From Eubacteriales Family XIII. Incertae Sedis bacterium (GTDB lineage Bacteria > Bacillota > Clostridia > Peptostreptococcales > Anaerovoracaceae): a stretch of 32,286 nucleotides of DNA. The stretch's first letter is position 1. Each line of letters begins with the position of its first letter. The position numbers were made by a program, and so were the translations under genes. The notes beneath the pieces were generated by a model, which saw nothing but the letters and a program-made list of their open reading frames with translations, did not search any database and had not been told where the DNA came from. Location: the NCBI GenBank assembly GCA_031290135.1, contig JAITOE010000080.1, positions 1 through 32,286 of the forward strand, written 5' to 3'. Below are positions 15,811 to 22,847 of this stretch, one piece after another.

Positions 15811-16244
15811 TTTTCCTCTAAGCCGGCCTCTTCTTCCGCGCTTTTTTTCTTCAGGCGTTTGGGCAGCGACGTATTGGCGCCGTCCCCTTCGTCTGTTGTT
15901 TCTTCTACGTCAATCCCGTCCGCTTCATCCGCAGGTTCTTCTTTTTCGGTTTTCTGCGGTTTCTTTGCGGCGGAGGCAGGGCTTTCCGTCACAACCTTTG
16001 AAACCGCCCAGCGCATGATTTCGAATTTTGTTTTATCGGCGCCCACTTGAATGGTCAGCACTTCATCTTTTGTCTTGACGATTTTCCCGCAAATTCCGCC
16101 AATCGTAATGACTTCATCGCCGACTTTTATGGCGTTGCGCATGGTGTTGACATCTTTTTCGCGTTTTTTTTGTGGCCGGATCAACAAGAAGTACATAATC
16201 GCAATCAGCAAAATCAGCGGTAAAATGGTTGTAAAGTTGCCCAT
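15807..16244 (-). CDS. yajC: Preprotein translocase subunit YajC
   Basis: This small accessory protein of the Sec translocase has one membrane segment near residues 5-22 (ILPLILLIAIMYFLLI), then the basic RPQKKREK stop and the conserved GDEVITIGGICGKI fold. The ATG at 16244 has GGAGG 6 bases upstream, giving 145 residues; an ATG six codons earlier contains no ribosome site. The last 45 residues are an acidic then lysine-rich tail, longer than usual. It is the first gene of an operon with lplA and lipA, away from the usual tgt, secD or secF neighbours. Confidence 0.93.
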   Translation of the reverse strand: MGNFTTILPLILLIAIMYFLLIRPQKKREKDVNTMRNAIKVGDEVITIGGICGKIVKTKDEVLTIQVGADKTKFEIMRWAVSKVVTESPASAAKKPQKTEKEEPADEADGIDVEETTDEGDGANTSLPKRLKKKSAEEEAGLEEK

Positions 16245-16295
16245 CGTGTTCCTCCAATACATCAGTCAGTCCTAATAAAGTGCTCTCACCTTTCC

Positions 16296-16323
16296 ATTAT
16301 ACCTTAGCCAGATTAAATTGCAA
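16296..16323 (-). promoter_or_regulatory. Predicted promoter of yajC-lplA-lipA
   Basis: On the minus strand a TTGCAA -35 box (16318-16323) is 16 bp from a perfect TATAAT -10 box (16296-16301). The leader to the yajC start is about 45 bases. It is the only strong promoter seen ahead of the three-gene operon. Confidence 0.6.
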
Positions 16324-16347
16324 CCGTTTTTTCTTTTTTTACGGCGC

Positions 16348-16372
16348 GTGTGCGGGTGCGTGTGCGGGTGCG
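16348..16372. repeat. GTGTGCGGGTGCG direct repeat, left (two tandem copies)
   Basis: The 13-bp word occurs at 16348-16360 and again at 16360-16372. A perfect third copy lies at 17316-17328, on the other side of the dead methyltransferase locus. Confidence 0.75.
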
Positions 16373-16383
16373 CGTGAATAAGC

Positions 16384-16624
16384 TTAAATCCCGTATAAAA
16401 CAGCAAAGTTCATATGTTTATAAACGCAGTCCGCAACAGAGAAACCCGCATTCTTAAACCAATTCAATTGCTCTTCTACCATCGATGGTGTATCAAGTGC
16501 CATGCTTTGCTGCATTCTTGCCATCTCCGCATCTGTCAACCCGCTGGATTTGACGATAGACGATAGACATCCATGTTTCTTCATACCGCTTCTGTAAATC
16601 CGAATCAGGACTGATGATTTGGTC
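16384..16624 (-). pseudogene. C-terminal remnant of a class I SAM-dependent methyltransferase, frameshifted
   Basis: Two minus-strand frames join into one sensible tail. The first reads DLQKRYEETWMSIV, the second continues KSSGLTDAEMARMQQSMALD, then MVEEQLNWFKNAGFSVADCVYKHMNFAVLYGI to the stop at 16384-16386. This fits the C-terminus of small-molecule or tRNA-type class I methyltransferases. The frame break falls exactly at a 7-bp tandem duplication, GACGATA at 16552-16558 and 16559-16565; removing one copy restores a continuous reading. The SAM-binding N-terminal domain is absent and the remnant is fused directly to the end of a cytosine methylase fragment near 16624. Family naming rests on the tail alone. 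Confidence 0.6.
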
Positions 16625-17073
16625 ACTTTCGCGTACGGTGTAATATCGAAGGGAGCCGTCGTCAAGCATCAGCATATTCTCCCCTCCTGGAACCCCATGC
16701 GCCCCGGCCTTGATGGTTTTGGACGGTTCGTCCAAAACGCTGCCGGAATGTCCGTCATAGGGGCGGGCACCGCCTTTAAACTCGTGGTTCGCATATCTGC
16801 TTGCCTCATTGTTTCTCGGATCGGGCAAACCATTCACTGCGTCACGGACGGTCTGCCAACGTTCACCGAACAATCTGAATAGCGGACAAGCTGTACATCC
16901 GTCTGGACAACATTCCAGTCTTCAATCCCCGAGAATCCGTTTGCAATGTTCGCCTTGATGTTGTCGCAGGAATCCTTGTCCCACTCCAACAGCGCGGCAG
17001 GTTCAAATCCCGCTTGATGCAACCCCAACGCAAGCCCGCCGGTGCCACAAAACATTTCTAAAGAACGAATCAC
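16625..17073 (-). pseudogene. Remnant of a DNA (cytosine-5) methyltransferase with internal deletion
   Basis: The N-terminal piece (from a GTG at 17073) shows motif I, LEMFCGTGGLALGLHQAGF, and continues to NVVQTDVQLVRYSD. It is then joined out of frame near 16875 to a late segment, FGERWQTVRDAVNGLPDPR, followed by DEPSKTIKAGAHGVPGGENM and the LRYYTVRES motif IX-X region. The catalytic PCQ motif, the ENV motif and most of the target-recognition region are missing, so no active enzyme can be made. The N-terminal piece runs directly out of the dead Xre regulator, consistent with a former methylase plus controller pair. No restriction endonuclease remains. Confidence 0.75.
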
Positions 17074-17074
17074 A

Positions 17075-17242
17075 ATCCATCGTGATATTCTCGCCTTTGC
17101 CGAGCTTCGCGATGGAAGTCGTGCTGACGCCGGACAACTCCTTCAGATCCTGCTTGTTCATGTTCTTGTCTATCAACAGTTTCCAGAGTTTGTTATAGCT
17201 TATCTACACAGTAAACACCTCAATCGGAATGCCGCCTCTCAT
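17075..17242 (-). pseudogene. Xre/Cro-type HTH regulator remnant with in-frame stop
   Basis: A frame opens at the ATG at 17242, reads 12 codons, meets a TAG at 17204-17206 and continues as ISYNKLWKLLIDKNMNKQDL then KELSGVSTTSIAKLGKGENI. That is a typical Xre helix-turn-helix of the kind found ahead of cytosine methylase genes. After TMD it changes abruptly into methylase DNA in another frame, so the C-terminal dimer part is lost. Both the stop codon and the truncation mark it as dead. Not visible as a simple long open frame. Confidence 0.65.
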
Positions 17243-17251
17243 CCTACTTAC

Positions 17252-17279
17252 AGTATATCATCATGTCCGAGAATTTCAA
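17252..17279 (-). promoter_or_regulatory. Predicted promoter ahead of the dead Xre-methylase locus
   Basis: On the minus strand a TTGAAA -35 box (17274-17279) is 16 bp from a TATACT -10 box (17252-17257), 10 bp upstream of the Xre remnant's ATG. It appears to have outlived the genes it served. Confidence 0.4.
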
Positions 17280-17315
17280 TGGAATCTTTGTGAACTCAAA
17301 GGCTATTTTTATTTT

Positions 17316-17328
17316 GTGTGCGGGTGCG
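17316..17328. repeat. GTGTGCGGGTGCG direct repeat, right
   Basis: This is a perfect 13-bp match to the two copies at 16348-16372. It lies between the dead methyltransferase locus and the symporter stop codon at 17349. Confidence 0.75.
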
Positions 17329-17348
17329 GGTCGGGCTGAATTTCCCGC

Positions 17349-18716
17349 CTATGCCGTCCGGAGCAGCCCGGTCGCGTTGAGCAGGATCAGGACGATGGCG
17401 ACGGGCACTATGAATTTTATCGCGGCGGGATACAGCCTCGCTATGAAAGAATGTTGATTTTTCGCGCCCAGCAGGAATTCCCGTTTAGACGCGGAGGCGC
17501 CGAAGCCGAAAAAGATGAACAAGGCGCCCAGCAGCCCCGTGACCGGCAGAAGGATGTTGTTCGCAAGCCTGTCAAGGAAAGTGAAATAGTCGAGCCCCAG
17601 GATCGTAAAATCACGCAGGGGTCCGAACGCCAGCGCGGACGGCGTTCCGAAAAACACCACTGCCGCGCAGATGATCCAGATCCCTTTTTTCTTCGGCAAG
17701 TGCAGTTCGTCCTCCAGAAAGGCCAGCGGCACCTGCAGGATGCTCATCATGGAGGTCAGCGCGGCGATGAACAAAAGCAGGAAGAACAGCGCGGAAAACA
17801 GCCAGCCCGCAGGCATCTGCGCGAAAGCGCCGGGCAGGGTCACAAAAGCCAGGCCTGCCCCTTGGCCGGGATCCAGGCCCAGTGCGAAAACTGCCGGAAA
17901 TATGGCAAGCCCCGCAAGTACGGCAATCCCCGTGTCCAAGGCAAGGATGGAAACGGCGGCCTGCACGAGATCCGCGTTTTTCTTCATGTAGCTGGCATAG
18001 GTGATCATGATGCCCATGCCCAGACTCAGGGAATAAAAGGAGTGTCCCAGGGCATCCAGAACCCCGCCGACGCCCAAGCTGGAAAAATCCGGCTCAAAAA
18101 GGAAACGCACCCCTGCCATCGCGTTCGGCAAGGTGACGGAACGCAGCACCAAGATGATCAAAATCCCGCCCAGAAGCGGCATCAGCAGCTTGCTCCATTT
18201 TTCAATGCCCGCGGAAATGCCGCCCAGCAGGATGACCGCCGTGACGCATAACGCGATGCCCGCGAAGAGGAAGGATTTCCAGCCGGAAGTGAAAGCGTCG
18301 AATGCGGCGCCGGTATCGCCGGCAACCGCGCCCCAGTTGAAGAGGCTCTCAAACACATAGCCCAGCGACCACCCGGCAACCACCGGATAGTAGAACGCGA
18401 TGACCGTCGCCGCCAGTACGCCGACCGCCCCCGTAAGCCACCATGCCGTACCGGGCGCCAGCTTCCGGAACGCACTGACGGCGCTGAGCCCGCTGTGCCT
18501 GCCAATGCTCAGTTCTGAAATGAGGATGGGCAAGCCCACCAGCAGCACGCACAGAATGTATATGACTAAAAAAGCGCCGCCGCCGTTGATGCCTAAAATG
18601 TAGCTGAATCTCCAAATGTTCCCAAGTCCGACCGCGCTCCCGACCGCAGCCATGGTCAGCCCGAACTGCGAAGCGAACGCATCCCGTCCGCCGCCGTCAA
18701 TTCCCCCCTGTGACAT
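17349..18716 (-). CDS. Neurotransmitter:sodium symporter (NSS/SNF) family transporter
   Basis: This 455-residue inner-membrane carrier has about eleven to twelve hydrophobic segments. The family signature in the first helix is intact: AAVGSAVGLGNIWRFSY (23-39), the Na+ and substrate site of LeuT-type folds. Bacterial members import amino acids such as leucine, tyrosine or tryptophan with Na+; the substrate cannot be read from sequence. The ATG at 18716 is preceded by AAGGGGATG. The N-terminus has a glycine-rich stretch before the first helix. It has its own promoter with an embedded palindrome and is not in an obvious operon. The GCGGG/CCCGC pairing downstream is a weak terminator at best. 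Confidence 0.93.
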   Translation of the reverse strand: MSQGGIDGGGRDAFASQFGLTMAAVGSAVGLGNIWRFSYILGINGGGAFLVIYILCVLLVGLPILISELSIGRHSGLSAVSAFRKLAPGTAWWLTGAVGVLAATVIAFYYPVVAGWSLGYVFESLFNWGAVAGDTGAAFDAFTSGWKSFLFAGIALCVTAVILLGGISAGIEKWSKLLMPLLGGILIILVLRSVTLPNAMAGVRFLFEPDFSSLGVGGVLDALGHSFYSLSLGMGIMITYASYMKKNADLVQAAVSILALDTGIAVLAGLAIFPAVFALGLDPGQGAGLAFVTLPGAFAQMPAGWLFSALFFLLLFIAALTSMMSILQVPLAFLEDELHLPKKKGIWIICAAVVFFGTPSALAFGPLRDFTILGLDYFTFLDRLANNILLPVTGLLGALFIFFGFGASASKREFLLGAKNQHSFIARLYPAAIKFIVPVAIVLILLNATGLLRTA

Positions 18717-18757
18717 ATATTCATCCCCTTTTTATGCCCTGCTCTTCGTACACCATG

Positions 18758-18868
18758 TCAGCGATTTCCTGATGAATAAAATATGACATAACTATGTCTG
18801 AAAGTCAATAATAATAGCAAATGTTTTTGCTCATAAGTATAACAACTAACAACAACCAGAATGATCAT
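18758..18868 (-). CDS. Possible 36-residue small protein upstream of the NSS gene
   Basis: An ATG at 18868 follows a perfect AGGAGG (18878-18883) with 9-base spacing. The frame runs 36 codons with a hydrophobic start (MIILVVVSCY) and ends at 18758-18760. Against it, the frame runs through the predicted NSS promoter and its codons look random after residue 12. It may be a leader of the LysR transcript or chance. Confidence 0.2.
   Translation of the reverse strand: MIILVVVSCYTYEQKHLLLLLTFRHSYVIFYSSGNR
18780..18808 (-). promoter_or_regulatory. Predicted NSS promoter with embedded palindrome
   Basis: On the minus strand a TTGACT -35 box (18803-18808) is 17 bp from CATATT (18780-18785). Lying in the spacer is a perfect inverted repeat, GACATA-AC-TATGTC (18785-18798), placed where a bound repressor would block RNA polymerase. 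The leader to the NSS start is about 57 bases. Confidence 0.6.
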
Positions 18869-18953
18869 GTAGCGGTCCCTCCTAAGTTACATGACGAAAT
18901 AACGAAGCTGTGCGACTCTGCTCCGCCTTTCTCGCCTGAAAATGTTTTCCAAA

Positions 18954-19874
18954 CTAGCTTTTTTGTATGATCCCGTCCGTGTATTCGCACATGGTTGATT
19001 TCAGATACTCGATAAAATCCGGTAAAATCGGATTCCGGTTCGGTTTCCGCCATGCGATCACCATATCGATTTCGGTATCCGCGCCTTCCAGCTCGATGGC
19101 TTTCAGGCTTGCGTAATGCTCTATCCGGCTCGTGCTGGGCAAGATCGTCATCCCCGTCCCGGCTTCAGTCAGCATCAAAACGGTTTCAAGCGACGTCGGC
19201 ATGCAGACGATGTTTGGTTTGAACCCCCGTGATCGGCATATTTTTATAACCATATTAAAATAGCCGGTTGATTCGCGCTCCGAAAGCATGACAAACGGCT
19301 CATCGGTAATTTCCTGAAAACTCAGCGACTCTCTCGCGGCGAGCGGATGGTCAACCCTTACGATTAAAAAGATCCGATCTTTCATAAAGGTGTAGGTTTC
19401 AAACTCTGCGGAATCTATCGCGTCGCACGAAATCGTGAAGCCGATATCCAAGTCTTTGTGCTTCAAAGCTTCATATAATACACCACTATTGTATTGTGTG
19501 ATATTGAGCCGGGTGTCCTTATGCGCCGCGCTGAATTCGGCAATCCGTTTCGGCAAAAAGTGCTTATAGAACGGGACGGGCAAAAAGCCGATATTCAAAT
19601 CCCATTTGTATCCGAATTCGACTTGACGGGCTTTTTGAATGGCCTCTTCAGAAAGGGCAATGATTCGTTTTGCGTCTTCGAGAAAATATATGCCCGGTTT
19701 CGTCAAACAGACATTATGTTGATTGCGTTCAAAGAGCTTGACGTTCATTTCCAGTTCAAGGTTTGCGACACTGTGGCTCAAAGCAGGTTGCGCGACATAG
19801 AGGTATTTGGCAGCTTTTGTAAAACTAAGATGTTCCGCAATTGTAACAAAATAGCGAAGTTGCCGTAATTCCAT
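18954..19874 (-). CDS. LysR family transcriptional regulator
   Basis: This 306-residue regulator starts at the ATG at 19874 (MELRQLRYF), the standard LysR N-terminus; four extra upstream codons are possible. The winged HTH is clear in LSFTKAAKYLYVAQPALSHS, and the substrate-binding domain follows from about residue 90 with the usual two-lobed pattern (LDIGFTIS, FVMLSERESTG, EAGTGMTILPS). It lies downstream of the transporter and catabolic genes on the same strand, after a gap of 241 bp, so it may have its own promoter. The likely target is the catabolic operon to its right or the NSS gene to its left. The inducer would be a substrate or intermediate of the pathway; this is inference. Confidence 0.92.
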   Translation of the reverse strand: MELRQLRYFVTIAEHLSFTKAAKYLYVAQPALSHSVANLELEMNVKLFERNQHNVCLTKPGIYFLEDAKRIIALSEEAIQKARQVEFGYKWDLNIGFLPVPFYKHFLPKRIAEFSAAHKDTRLNITQYNSGVLYEALKHKDLDIGFTISCDAIDSAEFETYTFMKDRIFLIVRVDHPLAARESLSFQEITDEPFVMLSERESTGYFNMVIKICRSRGFKPNIVCMPTSLETVLMLTEAGTGMTILPSTSRIEHYASLKAIELEGADTEIDMVIAWRKPNRNPILPDFIEYLKSTMCEYTDGIIQKS

Positions 19875-20033
19875 ATTTTGCCCCATTTCGCTGCGTGCGA
19901 AAAATTTTCCACGCCTCTCATCTTTCTCTGCGTTATGGAAAGGACTTCAAAATCTATCTCAATCATACAGCATTCATCTATAAAAATCACGTGCTTTTTT
20001 CACGCCGCATAAATGCTATCATTTAAAGGCAGA

Positions 20034-20049
20034 GGGGCAAATCTGCCCC
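20034..20049 (-). terminator. Weak hairpin after the catabolic operon
   Basis: GGGGCA (20034-20039) and TGCCCC (20044-20049) make a 6-bp stem with a 4-base loop. There is no good T-run on either strand, so it is a weak candidate for the end of the operon. Confidence 0.3.
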
Positions 20050-20115
20050 CTTGCCAACGTTATATCGCCGGATGTCCGAATTTGTCACCATTTCAATTGC
20101 TGTCGCATTTGCACG

Positions 20116-20265
20116 TTATTCGTCTTCCGGCGGCGCGGGCGGTATGACTACTGCATCCTCCACTACGCCTTTATAATTCTTAAACCAGCCGACCGCACAA
20201 ATAACAAGCATGATTACGAGGAATGTAATCAGATATAACGCTATTGCATTATCCACATTCAGCAT
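20116..20265 (-). CDS. Small single-span membrane protein, 49 aa, symporter-associated
   Basis: A 49-codon frame starts at the ATG at 20265 with AAGGAG 7 bases upstream. It encodes one strongly hydrophobic helix (ALYLITFLVIMLVICAVGWF), then a short basic turn (KNYKG) and an acidic, proline-rich tail (IPPAPPEDE). It is 33 bp after another tiny membrane gene and both follow the Na+:solute symporter. Small one-helix proteins next to symporters are known in other families (for example YhdT beside PanF, and annotated symporter small accessory proteins), so a stabilising or regulatory subunit is the likely role. I do not recognise its exact family. Confidence 0.75.
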   Translation of the reverse strand: MLNVDNAIALYLITFLVIMLVICAVGWFKNYKGVVEDAVVIPPAPPEDE

Positions 20266-20298
20266 CGCAAGTCTCCTTTCTTATCGCGGCGCACCGCA

Positions 20299-20409
20299 TC
20301 AACCCCACAAGCCCGATTTGCGCGCCAGGAACTTCCACAACATATGCGTGACGAAAACGGCAAGTACGCCTACGACAAACTGTAAGACTATGAACTGTAC
20401 CAACCACAT
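20299..20409 (-). CDS. Small single-span membrane protein, 36 aa, symporter-associated
   Basis: A 36-codon frame starts at the ATG at 20409 with a very strong AAGGAGGAG upstream. Residues about 2-25 are one hydrophobic helix (WLVQFIVLQFVVGVLAVFV) followed by HMLWKFLARKSGLWG, a basic cytoplasmic end. It begins 24 bp after the symporter stop and is followed 33 bp later by the 49-residue membrane protein gene, which has its own ribosome site. The strong signals and position make chance unlikely. It is probably an accessory subunit of the symporter. No named family recognised. Confidence 0.75.
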   Translation of the reverse strand: MWLVQFIVLQFVVGVLAVFVTHMLWKFLARKSGLWG

Positions 20410-20433
20410 AACCTTCTCCTCCTTTCCTGTGCG

Positions 20434-21963
20434 CTAATTCGCGAGGCGGGATTCGGCAGCGCCGCTTGTGCGCGCTTCGTTGATGATCTGCCTGAACGAC
20501 TTTTTCCCTTGCGTCTTTCCTATGATAGCGGGGATGATCATTCCAAAAACAAGCGACACCAACGCGACCGGGTAGGTGATGGTCCCCCACGGCCACGGGA
20601 CATCGGGCGGCGCGAACGTCCAAACAAACGCTACGACATAGCCGATAACAACGGTGATCCAACACCATGTTTTGCTGACTGAAAAGTACATGCCGGACAC
20701 GTACACAAACCAAATCGGGATGCTGAGCATGAAACACCACATGAACACGGGCATGATCAGCGGCAGATTCAAAGCCGGGACGAGGCAGACGCACGCAACG
20801 ACCACGATGCAAATCCTGGTAAGGATCAGCTCGTTTTTGTCGCTCATCTTCGGGAAGAGTGCTCCCTTGATGATCTCCCGTGCGAGCAAGGTCCCGTTCC
20901 CCATGCAAAGCGCACCGGCTGTGGACAAGGTTGCCGACAGCAGGGAAATCATCAGCAGGCCGGTGATGGGTTTCGGAAGCATGAGCAGCGCGGCTTGCGG
21001 AACGATCAGTTTCCCCACCTCTTCCGGCGAAATCGCGCTTACGACCGCCGGGACGGCAAACGCGATAAGGCCAAGCAGGATCCATGGGATGCAGGACATG
21101 AAATTGATCGCGCTGGCCAGATAAACGCCTTTGCGGCAATCCTTGGTGGATTTCGCCGAGAAGAAAGCCAGATTATGGCCCTGGCATACGCCGGTAGCCG
21201 TAATATGCAAAATCGCGACAGGGATGATCAGATCAAACCAAATCCCAGAGCCCCCAAGATGGGAAAACTGCGAAAGTCTATCGGACATCCCCCCGCTGTC
21301 GTAAAACGCCTGCACTGCGGCGAGTCCCGCATCGCCGGCAAAAACGAAATTCTTGGCAAGCCATACCGCAGCCGCGATGACCGCGACAAAAGAACCGCCG
21401 ATCAGCATGATCGCGTTTACCACATTGACCCAGGCCATCTGAAGTACGCCGCCAAAGAAAACGTAGCAGATCGTCAGCACGAACGCGATCAAAATCCCAT
21501 ATGGGTTCATCGGGAGCGCACCGCCTGACAAGGTAAAAATCGCGACCCCGGTCGCGATCAATTCCCCGACTACGATCCCGCTAAAAGACGCGACCGTTAC
21601 AGAAGCGTGAAACCAGGAAAAGACCCGCCCATACATCGCCTTCGTTATCGCGGGAAAGGTATTGAAACCGGTCCACCGTGCGAGCGGGCCCGACCACAAC
21701 ATCATGAGCGGGACGATCACCGCACCAACTGCGAGTCCCCACCAGGCCACCGATCCGCCCATGGGTCCGATCGACTGTTCCCACAACGACATGGAATGCC
21801 CGGACCCCAACGGTATGACCGCATAGGTGGTCGCAACCATAGGCCAAGCCAGGCTTCTGCTTGCGGACGTAAAGTCGTTGGTGGTTTTAATCCGTCGCCT
21901 GACGAAAAGCCCTGCGCCAACAATAAGAACGACAAAATAAATTAGTGCAATTGTCAATATCAT
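20434..21963 (-). CDS. Sodium:solute symporter (SSS family)
   Basis: This 509-residue integral membrane protein has about thirteen hydrophobic segments. The order of helices, the early RRIKTTNDFTSASRSL loop typical of SSS proteins and the LSATLSTAGALCMGNGTLLAREI segment in the region of the second Na+ site support the family. Members import sugars, carboxylates, amino acids or vitamins with Na+. The ATG at 21963 has AAGGAGGAGAAAG directly upstream. It follows the aldolase gene by 103 bp within the catabolic gene run and precedes two tiny membrane genes, so it probably imports the compound that the upstream enzymes degrade. A carboxylate is my best guess from the enzymes; the sequence does not show it. 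Confidence 0.92.
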   Translation of the reverse strand: MILTIALIYFVVLIVGAGLFVRRRIKTTNDFTSASRSLAWPMVATTYAVIPLGSGHSMSLWEQSIGPMGGSVAWWGLAVGAVIVPLMMLWSGPLARWTGFNTFPAITKAMYGRVFSWFHASVTVASFSGIVVGELIATGVAIFTLSGGALPMNPYGILIAFVLTICYVFFGGVLQMAWVNVVNAIMLIGGSFVAVIAAAVWLAKNFVFAGDAGLAAVQAFYDSGGMSDRLSQFSHLGGSGIWFDLIIPVAILHITATGVCQGHNLAFFSAKSTKDCRKGVYLASAINFMSCIPWILLGLIAFAVPAVVSAISPEEVGKLIVPQAALLMLPKPITGLLMISLLSATLSTAGALCMGNGTLLAREIIKGALFPKMSDKNELILTRICIVVVACVCLVPALNLPLIMPVFMWCFMLSIPIWFVYVSGMYFSVSKTWCWITVVIGYVVAFVWTFAPPDVPWPWGTITYPVALVSLVFGMIIPAIIGKTQGKKSFRQIINEARTSGAAESRLAN

Positions 21964-22066
21964 CCTTTCTCCTCCTTTTCGTCCTCTACACTGAATCAAA
22001 TAGACTATTGCTTAGATTTCGGGTAAGATTTGCAGGTTTCCCACCTCCTTTCCTCTATACGCGTCT

Positions 22067-22828
22067 TCAGAAATCCCCTAAGTCCGGCATCGCTTTTTTC
22101 GCGCGGGCGACCCAGTACTTCCAGCAGCGCCCCAGCGAGATGTCGCTATACTGCGTTTTTTCCGTCCCCCTCCCCTCTTCCTCTGACAGATACCTTATTT
22201 CTGCGGAAGGGGCAGGCAGTAACATCAGTTGCATTTTTGTATTGTCTCTGAGAAAAATCGAATTCATGACCATTTGTTGAACACTGTTTCCTGTCATCGT
22301 GAACCCGTGTCCTCGCATGACGATCCCATAGGCGTCCCCGAGCGCCCGGGCAAGCTCCGCGCCGTCTTCCGGCGTAGAAAGCAACATCCCTGATCCAGAT
22401 CTGTAGGCGTCGAAAACCGGCAACGGATTCCAAAACATCCCGCAGAACTGCCCGAGAGAGCGAAAAGGCATCCCCGTCGTCGAAAATGCGACGACCTCAT
22501 GGGGATGCCCGTGAAACACCGCGAAGACATCCTGTCTCGCTTTTAATACCGCAGCATGAATCACCCGTTCGCCATATGCGCGAAAATCAGTTTTGGTAAC
22601 AATGTTTGCCTGAAGATCGACTTCGAGCATATCGTCGTATGTCACGAATTCAGGCGCGACGACGCGTGCCTGAAAAAATGTATTGCCTGTTTCCGGATTT
22701 CTGACGCTTACGTGCCCATATCCATCAAGCACATGTTCATTCGCCAAGATCCTGTTCGCCAAAACGCATTGTTTTTTGGCCTCGTCCGCTGTTTCAGGCA
22801 GACCCGCGTAAGGGGTATAGTCAAACAT
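22067..22828 (-). CDS. Class II aldolase/adducin family protein, decarboxylase-like
   Basis: This 253-residue protein has the zinc-site histidines of the class II aldolase fold: HGHPH (H106, H108, H110) and RGHG (H174), plus GHVS near 38-41 and the APEFVTYDDMLEVDL segment containing E60. That last segment resembles members acting as hydroxy-carboxy-muconic semialdehyde-type decarboxylases rather than sugar-phosphate aldolases, but the distinction is tentative. The reaction would be a retro-aldol cleavage or a decarboxylation. GAGGAG is 13 bases before the ATG at 22828, a long spacing. It follows the amidohydrolase gene by 19 bp and belongs to the same operon. Confidence 0.85.
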   Translation of the reverse strand: MFDYTPYAGLPETADEAKKQCVLANRILANEHVLDGYGHVSVRNPETGNTFFQARVVAPEFVTYDDMLEVDLQANIVTKTDFRAYGERVIHAAVLKARQDVFAVFHGHPHEVVAFSTTGMPFRSLGQFCGMFWNPLPVFDAYRSGSGMLLSTPEDGAELARALGDAYGIVMRGHGFTMTGNSVQQMVMNSIFLRDNTKMQLMLLPAPSAEIRYLSEEEGRGTEKTQYSDISLGRCWKYWVARAKKAMPDLGDF

Positions 22829-22847
22829 ATCGGTTCATCCGCTCCTC

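Noticed and set aside
16716-16738. Perfect 9-bp hairpin containing GGACGGTTC, resembling the RAYT repeat core
   Set aside because: It lacks the GGACAAAAGG units and lies inside the conserved cytosine-methylase DEPSKTIKA coding segment, which explains the sequence.
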